Assembly (NCBI GenBank): GCA_002049455.2
Contig: KV918824.1
Coordinates: 1-64,000, forward strand
Length of the DNA stretch: 64,000 bases
From: Porphyra umbilicalis
Taxonomy: Eukaryota; Rhodophyta; Bangiophyceae; Bangiales; Bangiaceae
Direction: 5' to 3'
The position numbers were made by a program, and so were the translations under genes. Shown piece by piece: positions 30,901 through 43,405 of this stretch. The notes under the pieces were generated by a model. That model made no database searches. It saw nothing but the letters and a program-made list of their open reading frames with translations, and had not been told where the DNA came from. Positions within the stretch are counted from its first letter, which is position 1. The number at the start of each line of letters is the position of its first letter.

Positions 30901-31116
30901 AGCGGCGGCGGCGGCGGCGGCGTGGGTGGGCCAGCCGCGGCGGCGGCGGCGCCCACGGTGGTCACGACCAACGGGCCCGCTGCGGGCGGCGGTGGCGCCG
31001 CCGCCGCCGCCACCGTGCAGTCGGTGGTCAATGGCCACTTTCGCGAGTGGCTCATCGCGTCCAACAACATCCGGCAGCTGCAGGAGCTGGTCGCCCTCAC
31101 GCCCGAGGGGCAATGA
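27942..31116 (+). CDS. TBCC-domain-containing protein 1-like (TBCCD1), several frame breaks
   Basis: TBCCD1 proteins act at centrosomes or basal-body-equivalent sites and in cell polarity. Conserved pieces appear in order: N-terminal VWVDRCAFEHTVAVPHLFP; RPRDAIPLAELLAFVVLAS; ADARRAVADAMGQSHARQML; SRLITISGLEKRTLMRR; then the TBCC beta-helix: DCTDAHVYILFPVRRLTLLS, ACADVSVHAATGRLSLANS, RLYLHVTARPVLVGDARGV and GPYNTVFPRSELL. The C-terminus (KYAADLEARYRVFEEMRRAL, then VVNGHFREWLIASNNIRQLQ) matches the family's end. These pieces sit in three frames. Switches coincide with G8 near 28846, G14 at 29051-29064, G12 at 29894-29905, C14 at 30180-30193, G18 at 30570-30587 and G18 at 30638-30655. The gene is therefore probably intact and mis-sequenced. 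Poly-Gly and poly-Ala inserts lengthen it. The left boundary given is only the start of clear coding sequence. Confidence 0.8.
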
Positions 31117-33809
31117 GCGGTCGGGCGGGGCGGTGCGGTCGACGGGTGGGGGGGGGGGGTTGATGTGGGTGCATTTTTCCCGTGTCGCGTGGCGGCTTGG
31201 TTGCGTGTGGGTTTGTTGACGTGGGCTGTATTCGATTGTTGTTTTTGCCATGTTTCTTTGTTGGCTGTACCGTATGGGTGCGTGCGGGGCGGTGAGCGCC
31301 CGACACGTTGCTGTTTTAGGGCTTGCGTTGGGGGTTGTGGGCTCGGAGCTGTGGGGCGCTCGTCAGACTCTTGGCCCGTGTACCCGCCGCGCCCGCCCGG
31401 CCGCGCCGTCGGCCCGCCCCGCCGCGGCAGTGACGGGGCAGGCCGGCGGTCGCGCCAAACCAAACCCCGCCGGCAGCGCCCAGGGCGTTTGCCCGGTGCA
31501 CGCACGGTCGGTCGCCCAACGCGTGGGCGGGGTGGTCCGCGCGCCACGCGCGCCGGCGGGGATGCACTCCGCACCGTGTGACCGCGGACACGGGTGCCGG
31601 TCTACCCGTCGACCGCACGGCCCTGTTGCCGCCGCAGGCGTGGCGGCGGCCGCCGCCGACGGGCGGGGATGCCATCCATCACCTTTCGAGTTCATTCGTC
31701 GCCTTGGCAGAAAAGCAATGGAAAGGGGTTTGACGGGGCTCAGGATTCAGGCTGCCCCCCTCGTTCGACTCTCTCCTTCCGCCACCCCTTTGTCTTTGAT
31801 GCTGCCATGGGTCGGAGTCTCCATCCTATTGCGTGCCGCTCTGTCGGCTTGGAGCGAATGAGCCACTACCGGTGACTTGGCGCCCCCCTCTTCTCCTTCG
31901 TCAATTTCAAAGAGCTCCGCGTGGGGCAAGAGTACGAAGCAGAACCTTCTGCCACCGTATAGGGTCATCCGCGATGTCCAGATTGAGGCCAGGCGTCACG
32001 GAGAGACCCCAACGAGGCGGTGGCAGGAAAGCACCTGTCTTGCAGCATAAGGTCAAGGTGGGGTGCGCCGCACACCAGTTGGGTGGCGGAGAGCACCATG
32101 GCACGGCCGCGGCCGAACGCGGTAGGCCTTCGACACCGAGTGTCACGTTTGCTCACTATTCTTGTCTTTTTCAAACCAATTTTGTTCCTTTTATTTTTAT
32201 CTCCGCTGCCCGCCTCCCGATCCGCACTTGGGCGTTGGGGGCGGAGGGCCGAGCGACCGCGAGATTGGGCGCCGGCCAACCACCCCCGGCAAACCCTCTC
32301 GCGCTACAATACCACAGCAGTGGGGCGCCTCCAGTTTCGCGACGGGCAGCCACGGTGGACGCCACTGCCGGCGCAGCTGCGGGCTGGGGCAGAAGAGGTG
32401 GGGGAGGGTGGGGGCCTGGCGAGGGCCCATCCATCGGCGCCTGCCGGCAATGCGGCAGTGCTTGGACGGCGAGCGTCGAGTGACCACACGTTGGTGGGGA
32501 CGCGAGGGGCGCTCCGTCCACGCGGGTTTCCCCCCGTGCCGCCCGCTGCGTGCGAGTGGCTGTGTCGTTGGCGGCGCCGTCGACGCGTGGCTGGACCGCT
32601 GGGGGCCGTGTTTTGGACGCACGACGTGTCAGTCTCCCACGGTTGCTGCCACGCCGGAACTCGTCTTGGCCGGGCGGTGGGGACGTGCCATTCAAACCTC
32701 CGCGCTCATTGCGCTGTGGTTGCTGACGCGATGGCTGCAAGGATGGATGGTCTTGGGGAGGGGGATGCCGCTGGTGGCACGCAGAGCGTCGGCGGCTTTG
32801 CCCCGGCGGCGTGGTCGCTGGAAGGGGCTCGCTCGTCGTGGCGGCGGTGGGTACCGGCGCCACCGCCGTTGCCTTCGTGAGCGGGTCGTGCGGGGTCGTT
32901 TGGACCTTGTGTTTCTTTTTTTTCTTCGCTCCTCGCGGAATGGCTACGCTGTGGGGACCACCCCCTCTCTTTTCTGGGACGGTCGCTCAGCTCAGGAGGT
33001 CTGCCTGGTGGTGACACCCGCGTACATGCGGTGCTGTCAGTGCCCGCGCCTTGTGCATCGTATGCAGCTGAAAGAACCCTCACTGCGGCTGCGCTGCGTG
33101 CCATTGATTGGGGTCGGCACGGTCGTTTTTGGTGTTGCGTGGAGCGCCGTCCCTTGCGGTGGGCCCGAGTTCCCCATTGTGGAGGGCGCACGTCGTGGTC
33201 ACCGTCTGGCCGTATTGGTGTTGGGCGACAGACAGACGCTGGCAGCCAACAATCTATGGAGGGAGAGTATGAACAGCTTGTTTTGCAGCGAGCAGTTCGA
33301 CTCGAATCTCGGTGCCGGTGGTCTTCCTGCGGCACACGACCAAGGCTTTGCGGCAGAGGAACAGGACTCGATCACCACAGCGAGAGCAGGGGAGAGGCGA
33401 CAAGAACGACTCCAGATGAGTGCGGATAGTGACAAGGGGACCGTGGTCCATCGTCGTCGTCGTCCTCAGAGACAGGCGTTCCGAAAAGAATAGCTTCGAG
33501 CACAACCACGACCACCCCCCACCGCACAAGCGGTGTCTCAACCAATCTGTCCATCCATCACTTTCCATCCTCCCCAACCACCACGGCGGGCCGAGCCCGC
33601 CTGCCCGACAGGCACCAAGCCCCACCGACCGACGCCCCCATGCCCAACCACTCCCAACGCGGGTCCTTGTGGCGGCGCCCGGCCGCCTCGTACCCCGTGC
33701 GACCCGCAGCCGCACCGCCACCAGTCGCCAACATGCACCGTGGCGCGCCTTGGTGGCACCCACCACCATGGCGGCTTGCGCGTCGACCGCCCCGCACCGC
33801 ACGGCCGCC
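31117..33809. other. Gene-poor region
   Basis: GC-rich to 31.65 kb, then mixed. Long open frames (for example 443 codons on + from 32162) have no recognisable domain and no codon bias matching the confident genes nearby. A T-rich stretch lies near 32160-32210. No RNA gene or repeat was recognised. Confidence 0.4.
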
Positions 33810-34040
33810 TTACAAGGTCGGGTCAGACGTGTAGTCCATGCGCCGCGCCACCGGCGCGTCGGCCGCCGGCGCGTCCACATCGTCCGATTCTGACGTCAGC
33901 GGCGCGTCCGGCCCCACAAACGGGTCGAGGGCGGCGGGCTCAATACACACCCCGACCGGGTCAATGATCTTGGCGAGCGTCGACCGGGGGGTGCCATCGC
34001 GCGACGTCTGCGACCAGTTCAGCATCTTGCCGAGGCCCAT
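33810..34040 (-). CDS. Hypothetical 76-residue protein
   Basis: Starts at ATG 34040 (MGLGKMLNWSQTSRDG) and ends TSDPTL. I do not recognise the family. In favour of a real gene, the GC3 is very high and uniform across the frame, and the composition is ordinary (one Trp pair motif, an acidic patch SESDDVDAPAADAP, and a patterned IIDPVGVCIEPAALDPFVG) in contrast with the low-complexity frames around it. No signal peptide or membrane segment is visible. It could be the last exon of a longer gene, since the same frame stays open upstream to 34211. Confidence 0.45.
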   Translation of the reverse strand: MGLGKMLNWSQTSRDGTPRSTLAKIIDPVGVCIEPAALDPFVGPDAPLTSESDDVDAPAADAPVARRMDYTSDPTL

Positions 34041-37000
34041 GACGACGGGGTGGGGGGGGGAGGAAGCGGCAAAGGTGGGAGAAGGGGGACGGCAAGGGGA
34101 AGGAGATGGGCTGACGGAATGCAGAGGAAAGGAGGAGGAGCGGTGGGGGGTGGCGCGCGCGGGTGCGTGGAGGACGACAGCGGGGCGGCGGCGGCAGCGG
34201 GCGGCGCTCAAGAGCGCAGGCTCAGACCACGGGACCGCAGGGGGATCCCCCTGCGATCATCCCGGGATGACCGACGCGGCCAGCGGCGCGGGCGCGCCGC
34301 GACCCAGCGGCCGGCCGGCCGGCCCGTTGGCGGCGGCGCGCCCCCGCGCGCCCCCGCCGCCCGCGCCGCCCCGCCGTGGCGACCGGGTGGCCACGACGCG
34401 GTCTGCGGCCGCGAGAGATTCGATTCCCCCGCGGGCGCCCGCAGACGGCTGCCCGTCGCGCGCGCCACGGGGGCGTCCCCCCCCCCCCAGCCGGCAGGTG
34501 CCGCACGACCACCGGCGCCGCCGACGCGGCGCCGCGGTCGCGGCGCGCGCACCGCCGTCGCGGCGGGCGGTCACGGTCGCCGCCGCGTCGCCAGCGGGCC
34601 GCTGCCGCAGAGCCGCGGATCAAGCGCTGTGGGTCACGCGGCGCCCCGCGCGGGGCCGCCGCGGCACGCGACCCCCGGATCGCGTCGCGACCGAATCTTC
34701 CGTCGCCCTGTGCCCGCCGAGATGCGAGCAGCGGGTCAAGAGGGGAATACTGCGCGGGAGCCCAAAAGGTATCGATTTGTAGTCCCCCTTGCTCTCCGCG
34801 TCGCACCGTCGGCGCGCATACGGCCGCGAGGGGAGAGTGCCGCGGGGGGCTCACCGACGACGTCTGCGCCGGCGCGGGCGCCCCCGCGCGGCAAGCCGTG
34901 CCGCCGCCGCCGCCGCGCGCGCCAGAGACCCCCATGGCCCCCCGCCACGTCACGCCCGCCCGTGGCGTCGGGGCACCCGCGCGCGTCGTCGGTCGACAGC
35001 GGGCCGCCGCGGGCGGCGGCCACCGGCGGCGCCGTCGCGGCCGCTCTGGCCGCGGCCGGGGGCGCCACACTGGGCGCCAGCGGGGCGCGGGCGCCGACCG
35101 CCGCCGACCGCCGTCGCGGCGCCGTCGCGGTGACCGACGGGGGCGGGGCGCCGGCGGAGCGCCGCGCCGTCGCCTCGCCGACTGCCGCCGCCGGCTGCCG
35201 CGGTAGCGGCACGCGGGCGCCTTTTGCAAGCCCCGCGACACGCTGTGATGGAAAAAACTACGACGGCGACGGGGCGAGCGGCGTGTGTGCCGCCAACAGG
35301 AGCCGCGCCTGAGCGGCGGGGACAACGCCTGCGCGGCGGTGCGTGGGGTGGAGGGGTGAAGGGGGGGGGGGAGGGTGGGGGGGGTGGCTCGCGTCTGCTG
35401 AACGAGGAGTCTTGGCGTCTGGGCCGCTTGTTTTCTTCCGGCCGGTGCTGCAGCGGAGTGGGTCGATGACAGGAGGTGGCCCGTGGCGGAGCGGAAGCGG
35501 GAGGTGCCCGAGCTTAAAGTCTATCTCATCTTATTAGTCCTATGGAAAAACGGCTCTGGTTTCGGCGCATGTACATCAATCGACCCCAAACTTCGTAGAC
35601 GTATCAGAGGGTGGCCCTCGGGTCCTCAGAAGAAAAAACGGAGCACGAAGCGCAGCACATCCCACCCGTTGATGCCCACTTCCGCATTCGTATCGATCAG
35701 GGGCATCCGAACCGCCCGATTCTCGACAGCACCCGATTTATGACTGACCAAATCGGGAGGAACGCAAGGACAGGGAGGCTACGTTTTCAGCCTCGTGAGC
35801 GAGATCTCGTGATGCTGCACGGATAAGGAGCAAGGACGGTGACTGCTGACCAAAGGAAAAGAATTCTCGGTGAACAAGTATCTGAGAAGCGTCAGCCATA
35901 TCAACTTACTGGCAGCGGCCTCCGACTAAGGTGGACAGCTGGACGCCCACCGGCGTCAGCGGCATGCTGCCCTGGCTGTCGGCGCCGGCTGCCACCGCCC
36001 CCGCACGCACGCCGTCTCAGCGCAGTGCCGCCTCCGTTCCCTGCCCCCCCCCCCCCCCACCCGCCCACGCTCGGGCCCTTCTGGTGGTGGGCCGGCGCGG
36101 TTGGCCCGTGCCGGCTGTGGGGTCCGCAACGGGGCGGTGGATGTAGGCGCGGTGGCGGATACGGTTGCGATCGCAGCGCCGCCACCGGCAGCGGCGGGTG
36201 CAGCCGTAGCGCTGACTCCGCTTGCCACGGCGGGTGCGGTGCACGCGACCACGTCGGCGGTTGAAGCACGCCCGTCGCCGGCGGCATCAGCCGCCGCGCT
36301 GAAGTGCAGTGCGGCGCTCGTCGCCGCCGGCGCGACGCTCGTCATCGCCGACGCAAAGCAACTGCAGTTGCGGAGCAGCTGTTCCCCCAACCCCCCCCCA
36401 CCCCCCCCCCGCCCCCCCCCGCATAGCGCTCCCCGGCGCCGCCGTTGCTTTTCTGGAGCGAATAGTCCGCTTCGGCCATCGGTGCAGTGGCACACACACG
36501 CTGCCCGACGACGGCGACCACGGGAGGCACGACAGCGACGGCGGGGGAAGGGTGGGGGGGTAGGTGTTCGATGGCGCTTGAGCCACTCAGAGAGGCTTTC
36601 GAGGGCATTCCTGGATTTAATTTGGGAGTGCCCATGCACAGGCGCTCATTGGCTACTGACGAAGTGCGCGACTCGATGGACTGCCGGATCTCGTGAGATC
36701 GAAACTCAACAGTTGCGCAAGAGATCGCACTTCTGAATAAGCGAACTTTTAAGTAGCCTCCCAATGTCAGGGGATCGCTGCAACAAAACGCTTACGCTTC
36801 TTCTCGACATACTCTGTATGGACGTCTACCTTCGGCCAGTGGGATTGGAGCGCTGCGAAGAATAGTGCACTCGAATGCACGAGGTATGTGAACATGGGAC
36901 AAATGCGAGAAACGGTGCTGTGACCTCGTGCGGCTCGCCCAGTGTGCCGGAAGGCCTGAAAACGATGCGTCTGAGCCGTATCTTTTCGACATAGGTGTGC

Positions 37001-37861
37001 CGTTGAAGGGCTTCCTACAGAAGAATGCGTACCATTTCTTGCAGTAAACAGGTTTGGGGGGTCTCTATCCCTTGTGTGAAGACTGCTTGTCATTTGCGGT
37101 CGTAGCGGCGGAGTTCTGGTCTCTCCAAAAAAAGTGCGGTTCTCAGAGGACTAATAGAGTGAGACAGACTTTAGTGTGCAAGTTACTCATCCTGTGAATT
37201 TAGTACTTTCATGCCGTGAATCGACTGGGGAGATTGCGGTTTTCTGATGGAATGTTCTATTTTGTCTTATGTCGATTCGTTCAGTATTTGGCTGCACTTC
37301 GTAAGAATGCATCGTTTTTTTGGCGTGCAGGTCGCACTTTAACTGTTGAAGTTTCATAAATACACGTTCACGGCATTGGAATCCCCCGCCCCTCTGTCGA
37401 CCAATGCGCCCTGAAACGGGCCGTGCCAGCCACACAGCGAGAACCGGCGCGGTCGAGGTCAGGGTGCCCGCCACACAGCTGACCACGAGCGGACGGCTCT
37501 GGCGGGCGATGGGGCATCCCCACAGCCACAAGCGCGGGCTTGGATCCGGCACCTGGCCGACACCATCGAGCGACGCGCCCGCGCCGTTGGGGTATTGCCG
37601 CAGCCGACCTCCATCGCCGGCACGGTCCACCTCATCTCCGACGTGCCGCCTCCCTTCCCGCCGCCACGCTGTGGCGATAGCTGTCGCGCTCGTGCACTCC
37701 CGAACTGTCCGTCTGATTCCGCCTTCCCGCCCCCGCCACCCCTGCCTTTGCGTTGCGGCGCGGCCTGGTGCGCTTGACGCGGCGCCTCCTCCCCTCCCGT
37801 GCCCTTGACTCGTGGTGCTTCCCGTGCCTACCGGCCTCCGCCCCTGGCGACCGTCGGCACC
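34041..37861. other. Gene-poor region with GC-rich core and AT-richer right half
   Basis: 34.05-35.33 kb is extremely GC-rich; frames are open on both strands and encode Arg/Ala/Pro/Gly strings without domains. 35.5-35.9 kb and 36.6-37.4 kb are AT-richer. C runs occur at 36047-36058 and around 36390-36420. No gene, RNA or mobile element could be supported. The last 300 bases should include the promoter of the DUF1995 gene. Confidence 0.4.
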
Positions 37862-39022
37862 ATGGCGTTTTGCACGCCGACTACTGCCCTGCCCGGGTTG
37901 CGGGCCGCAGCGCGCACGGGGCCAGTGGCCACCACCCCGCGCGCGCCCCTACCGGCGGGGGTGGCCGTTGCCCCTGGGGCCGCCACGCGGATGATGGCCA
38001 AGGCGGCGCCTGAGGCATCTGCCGCCTCCTCCTCCTCCTCCTCCTCCTCCGCCTCCTCCTCTTCCCCGCGAAAAGCGTCGTCCAAAGGCGGCGGGGAGAC
38101 CAAGCTCGCCCCTCCCCCCTCCACCTTTTTCCAAGCCGTGACGCAGGCGGCGGTTGCCGCAACCTCTGCTTTTGCGGCGGGCGACAAGGTTGTCGAGGTG
38201 GAGTTCCCGCCCCTCCCCACCGACATGCTTGAATCGTCGGCCGTGTCGGCGTACGACGTGTCGGACGCCAACTTCAAGCTCGCCATTGATTTCGCGCGCA
38301 TCTTTGCCGTTGAGCAGGGCAAGCGGGCGGTCATTGTCTTCCCCGATGCCGTCGAGAAGGACCGCGCCGTGGAGCAGAATGGGGAGAGTGAGGAGCCGCT
38401 GCCGGGCGTGCGGCTGGGCGTCCTCAAAGACACGGTGCGGGGCTCCATCTTTGACCGCATTTGGACGTCCCCAGAGGTGGACGTGGCCGTCCGCCCCGAC
38501 GATGACATCTTTGTCATTGTCGGCGCGTCGGCGCAGGAGCTCCCCGACGTGGAGCGCCTTGTGGAAGCGGCCGCCGGCCGGCCGGTGGTGCTCTTCAACC
38601 TCAAACTCGACGCGGCGCGGGGGGACCTCGGCCTCCCCGCCTTCCCGCGCAAGCGCATGCACTTTGAGTTCCTCTCCACGGTGCGGCCGGTCTACTACTT
38701 GCGCACGCGCAGCTACTCGCGGTCGGTGCCTCGCCCGCCCTACCTGGTCAACTACTCGGGCGCGCTGTACCGGGTGTACCCGGGCGCCTACCAGGTGCTC
38801 CTCGACACGAGCGAGGGCAACTACCGGCGGGTGGCGGTGCTGCCCGAACGCCCGGCGCTGGGGCAGGTGCGCGACACCCTGACAGCGGCCCTGTCGCTCG
38901 ACGGGCCGGGGGGGAATGAGAACCAGGATGCGGTGGCGGACTTTTTGAGGAAGGGCTACAAGAGCAAGACATGGTGGGAGGAGGACCGGACCAAGCAGCA
39001 GAGCAACACGTGGCGGGAATGA
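37862..39022 (+). CDS. Plastid DUF1995 protein (LPA3-like)
   Basis: DUF1995 proteins occur in photosynthetic organisms; the Arabidopsis member LPA3 assists photosystem II assembly. The ATG at 37862 gives 386 residues. The first 50 residues (MAFCTPTTALPGLRAAARTG...) form a typical plastid transit peptide, followed by a Ser-rich linker. The domain starts TFFQAVTQAAVAATSAFAAG and continues with KVVEVEFPPLP, FKLAIDFARIFAVEQGKRAV, DDDIFVIVGASAQELPDVER, GRPVVLFNLKLDAARGDLGL and FEFLSTVRPVYYLRTRSYSR. The C-terminal YSGALYRVYPGAYQVLLDTS and VADFLRKGYKSKTWWEED complete the pattern. No intron or frame break is seen. The exact role is unproven; light-dependent expression is expected but no element was identified. 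Confidence 0.85.
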   Translation: MAFCTPTTALPGLRAAARTGPVATTPRAPLPAGVAVAPGAATRMMAKAAPEASAASSSSSSSSASSSSPRKASSKGGGETKLAPPPSTFFQAVTQAAVAATSAFAAGDKVVEVEFPPLPTDMLESSAVSAYDVSDANFKLAIDFARIFAVEQGKRAVIVFPDAVEKDRAVEQNGESEEPLPGVRLGVLKDTVRGSIFDRIWTSPEVDVAVRPDDDIFVIVGASAQELPDVERLVEAAAGRPVVLFNLKLDAARGDLGLPAFPRKRMHFEFLSTVRPVYYLRTRSYSRSVPRPPYLVNYSGALYRVYPGAYQVLLDTSEGNYRRVAVLPERPALGQVRDTLTAALSLDGPGGNENQDAVADFLRKGYKSKTWWEEDRTKQQSNTWRE

Positions 39023-39712
39023 GGGGGCGGGGCGGCGAGCGGGAAGTGTAGGAGAGCAAATGGCGGGCGATGGGGGTGGGAGCCAGGGTGGCTTGGGCTC
39101 GACCTGTTTTATTTTTTGCGCGAAAACGTAGGGCAGCGCCGCCTCCCAGTTGTACATTGCCCACCATGTTCATAGCCTTTTCTCAGGGTGGGCGTGCGTT
39201 CGTGTGCATCGATCGTCGGGAGACACAAACAGCCGGGCGTAAAGCCGTCGTGCGTCACCGATTCCTGCGACGCAGCTCGGCGGGCCCCGCGTGTATCGCC
39301 GGCGTCGTGGCGGCCGAGACTGCCACCCACTGCACCACTGCATGCCCTCACCTTTTGCATCCCACCGGTGTCACCGCAGAGCAATGGTAAGAATCAGGCT
39401 GGGAAGGTGAGGGCCGCCCCTTCCCCACGGTCCCCGCTCTTGGCATGAGAGCACGGTTCCCACTGACCATACTTCAAGGTCAGGATATGACCGAATTGTT
39501 GGATACAAGCACACTTGAATGTGATAATTGTATTCGATGAGGGACTTGACAGCGATCGGCCGCACTTGGGCCTGGCGTGACGGGGGGGGCTTGCACACGC
39601 CCCCCGCGCTGTGGTCATCTTCGCCGCGCAACGTGCCGATACGCGCGCGCTTGCCCGCGACCGTGGACGTGCGGCGCGGCGCGCGCGGCCCGCGCGACGC
39701 CCCCCCCCCGTC
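39023..39712. other. Spacer and promoter region of the zinc-finger gene
   Basis: Moderate GC with no recognised gene. From about 39580 the sequence turns GC-rich and C-run-rich, leading into the coding region that follows. Confidence 0.45.
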
Positions 39713-40671
39713 ATGGCGGCGGCGTCCCCTCTCCTTGTCGAACGCAAGTTATCCATGGACGGCCCATCACTGGTGACGCCTGGGGCGCCGGCGGCGGTGG
39801 TGGCGGGGGCCACCGCGGCGGCGGCGGCTGCGGCGCCCCCCCCCCCGCCCCCCCCCAGCGGTGGCCCCGGCGGCGGTGCCGCCGCCGCCGCCGCCGACGC
39901 TGCCGCCGCCGCCACCGCCGCCGCCGGGCGTGTCCCCGCTCCTCCCCCCCACCCTCCGCCGCCGCCCGCCGCGGGCGGCGGTCACATCCCTCTTGTGCGC
40001 CACCGACTGGGCGCCCCGCACGCCGCCGCCGTCCCCGCCACGCCGGTGCGGGCGGCCCGCCGGGGCGGCCGCCACCGCCGCCGCCGCCGCCGCAGCCGCC
40101 GCCGCCGCCGCCGCCGCTGCCGCCGCCGCCGCCGCCGACCGTGGGCGGGGGGGCGGCGGCGGCGGCGGCGCCCCCCCCACGACCGCCGGCGGGTGGGGCC
40201 TGGGGCTGCCGGCGGCGCCGCCCCCCGCCCCCCCGGGCGTTGCGTTTGAGGAGCCCCACGCCGCCGCCGCGCGGTCCCTCGCCGCCGCGCGGGTGGCGTT
40301 TGAGGGCCACCGCCGGGCGGCGGTCGCGGCCGCCGCCGCCGCCGCTGCAGCGTCGCGGCGGCGCCGCCGCGCGGCGGCGGCGGCAGCGGCGGTGGCGGGG
40401 GGGGGGGCGGGGGGGGGGGGGGGGGTGGGAGGGACCCCCAGGTGCGCCGCCGCCGGCGCTGCCGCCGGGGCTCCCGTGGACCGCCACCGCCGTGCGGACG
40501 GCGCTCGGGCGCGCGTCCGAGGCGGACGCCTACTTGCGGCTGGTGCGGGCGGCCGAGGCGGCGCCGGGGGGGGGGGGGCGGGGGGCGGCCCCCGCCGGGG
40601 GGGCGGCCCCCGTGGCGCCGCCAGTGGCGCCCGCGGCGGCGACCGACGCGGCGGCAGCGGCGGCGGCGGCA

Positions 40672-40709
<38 letters not shown>

Positions 40710-41715
40710 AGCGTCGGCGTCGGCGGCACCGCCGCAACGCCCGCCACCGCGTCGGCCATTGCGGCGGCGGCGGGCGGGGCCCCCCCCGGGGCCCCCCCCG
40801 CGGTGCGGGCGGCCCTGCGCGCCGTCGCCCTCTCCCGCGCGTCGGGCGCCACGCCCGTCCCCGCCGCCGCCGCCGACATCCTCTGCGCCGACGAGGCGGC
40901 GGGTTGCGGCCGCCCCGGTCCGCGGCGCGTGCGCTGCCGCTTTTGCGACCGCCCGGTGTTGCCGTCCCGCTTTGTCGGCCACCTCGGGCGGTGCCGCCCA
41001 GACGCGCTGCGCGCGGCGGCGGGGGGGGGGGGGGGGGGGGGGGGACGACGCCCAAGACGCCCTCGTGTGGTGGTGGTCGGCCGACGAGCCGCCGCCGCCG
41101 GGGGGGGCGCCGACGCGGCCGCGCGGTGGCGCCGCCGGGGGGGGAGGCGCTCGGCGTCAAGGGGGAAGCCGACGGGGGTGGGGGGGCGGCGGGCACCGCC
41201 GCGCGACCACCCCTCCTCCGCGTGGCGGGCGCCGGCGCCGCCGGCGGCCTGTCGTCGGCGGCGGCGGCGGCGGCGACGGCGGCAGCGGCAACGGCCGCGG
41301 GCGCCGCCGCCGCGCGGGCGGTCGCCGCCGGCGCGGCGGGGGGCGGGGGGCGGCTCCCCCCCCGCGCCTGGCGGCGGTGCGGCAGGGCGTGGCGAGCGCC
41401 CTTGCGGCGGCGGGGGTTCCCCCCCCCCCGGCTCGGCCAAGCGCCCCCGCCGCGAGGCGTTGCCCCTCGCCGACGCGGCGGCGGCGCGCAAAAAAACAAC
41501 CGCCGCGGAGCGCCGCGCGGGCGCCGCCGCCACCGCCGCGGGGCTGCCGTCTGCCTCCCACACCGTCGACGCGGAGGAGCCGCTCGCGCTCGTCGCGGCG
41601 GGCGCGCACCCGACGACGCCCTGGGCGCGCATCGCGTCGCTCGCGCTGCCGCCGCCGCCGCTGCGGCACCCGCCGCCGCGCCTGTCGGTCGGGGGGGGGG
41701 GGGGCGGGGGGGGCG

Positions 41716-41748
<33 letters not shown>

Positions 41749-41907
41749 GGGGGGGGCACCGTCGTGTTTACGCGCGGACCCCCGACCGCCAATGGGGTGG
41801 GGGGCGGGGGGGGGGGCGTGGCCGCCCCGCCGCCGCCGGAGGGGGGGGGGCGCTGCCGGCGGCGCGACGAGCAGCACGACGACGGGCTTTTCGCGCAAGG
41901 CCGACGC

Positions 41908-41938
<31 letters not shown>

Positions 41939-42903
41939 GCGGCGGCGGGTGGCGGCGGCGGCGGCGGGGGTGCCAAGGCCGGCCTGCTGCCGGCGGGCAC
42001 CTCCCTCGCGGCGGCGCTGCTGTGGCTCCAATCCAAGCGGCTGCCCGGCGTGAGCCGCGGCACGGCGCTGCCGCTGCTCACCCCCGCCGTGGCGCCGGCG
42101 GCGGTCGGCGGCGCGCCGCGCGTGGCGGGCCGCGTCGGCGGCCCGCCGACGCCGACCTTTCACGGGCAGGTGCACGTGACGCCACTCGGCGCGTTTTACA
42201 CGGACCCGATCGCGCCGCGGCCGCGGCACCCGCACCTCCCGCCGGTGGGGGGGGGGAGGGGGGGGGGGGGGGGGGGCGCCAGACCCCGCCGCCGTCGCGT
42301 CGGCCGCCCACGCGGCGGCGGCTGCCGCCGCGGCCGCCGTCGCCGCCGCCACCACGGCGGCCGCAGAGGCGCCCGTGTCGGCGGGCGCGCCGCCGTCGGC
42401 GGCGCCGCCGCCGCCGCGGGCGCCGCCGCCCGTCGTCAAGCGCGGGCCGGCGGCGGGGGGGGCGGCGCCCGCCGGCGCGGCGGGCGCCCCGACGAGCGCC
42501 GTTGCTGGCGGCGGCGGCGGCGGCGGCACAACGTCGACGGCGTCTGGGGCGGGGCCGCCGCCGCCCGGCGGCGGCGGCGGCGGCGGCGTCAAGCGCGGGG
42601 ACCCCTACCGCGGCGCCAATGGCCACGGCCCCGCGGCGCCGCCGTCGGCCAAGCGGCAGCGGGTGGCCAAGCCGCCCGCGGCGGCGGCGCGGGCGGCCGC
42701 CGCTGCTGCGCGCGCCGCGGCGGCGGCGGCCGCCGCCGCCGCCGCCGGGGGGGGACCACCGCCGGGGGGGGGGGGGGGGGGGGCGCCCGCCCCCGGCCGA
42801 CAAGCGCGGCGCCGCGCAAGCGACGATGGCGCGCGCCGCCGCGGCACGCGCGGCGGCGGGCGCACGCGGCGGCGGTGCGGGCGGCGGCGGTGGCGGCGGT
42901 GCG

Positions 42904-42956
<53 letters not shown>

Positions 42957-43172
42957 GCCTGTGGCCTCCTCCCCGCAGCTGTCGCACGGGCGGTCGCCCG
43001 CGCGGAGTGCGGGCGCGCCGAGCGCGGCGATGCTCGCGCGGCAGCAGCTGGCGGCGGCGGCGGCCGCGCAAGCGCAAGCGCAGGCGGCGGCGCAGGTGGC
43101 GGCGGCGGCGGACCTCCACCAACGCCAAGCCGCCGTGCGGTACCAGCACCACGCGGTGGCGGCGCAGCACGC

Positions 43173-43217
<45 letters not shown>

Positions 43218-43365
43218 CCAACAACAACAGGCACAACAGCAGCAGCAGCAGCAGCAGCACGCGGCGGCGGTCGCCGCCGCCGCTGCCGCGCAGCAGCAGC
43301 AGCACGCGGTGGCGGCGCAGCACGCGGCGGCGCAGCAGCGGGCGGCGGTGGCGCAGCAGCAGCAC

Positions 43366-43405
<40 letters not shown>

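Noticed and set aside
32162..33493. 443-codon + frame
   Set aside because: No recognisable domain and codon use unlike the confident genes of the window. A lineage-specific gene cannot be excluded, but there is no positive support.
34050..35325. Long overlapping frames of 367-420 codons on both strands
   Set aside because: Arg/Ala/Pro/Gly strings with no domain and no preferred strand in a region of extreme GC.
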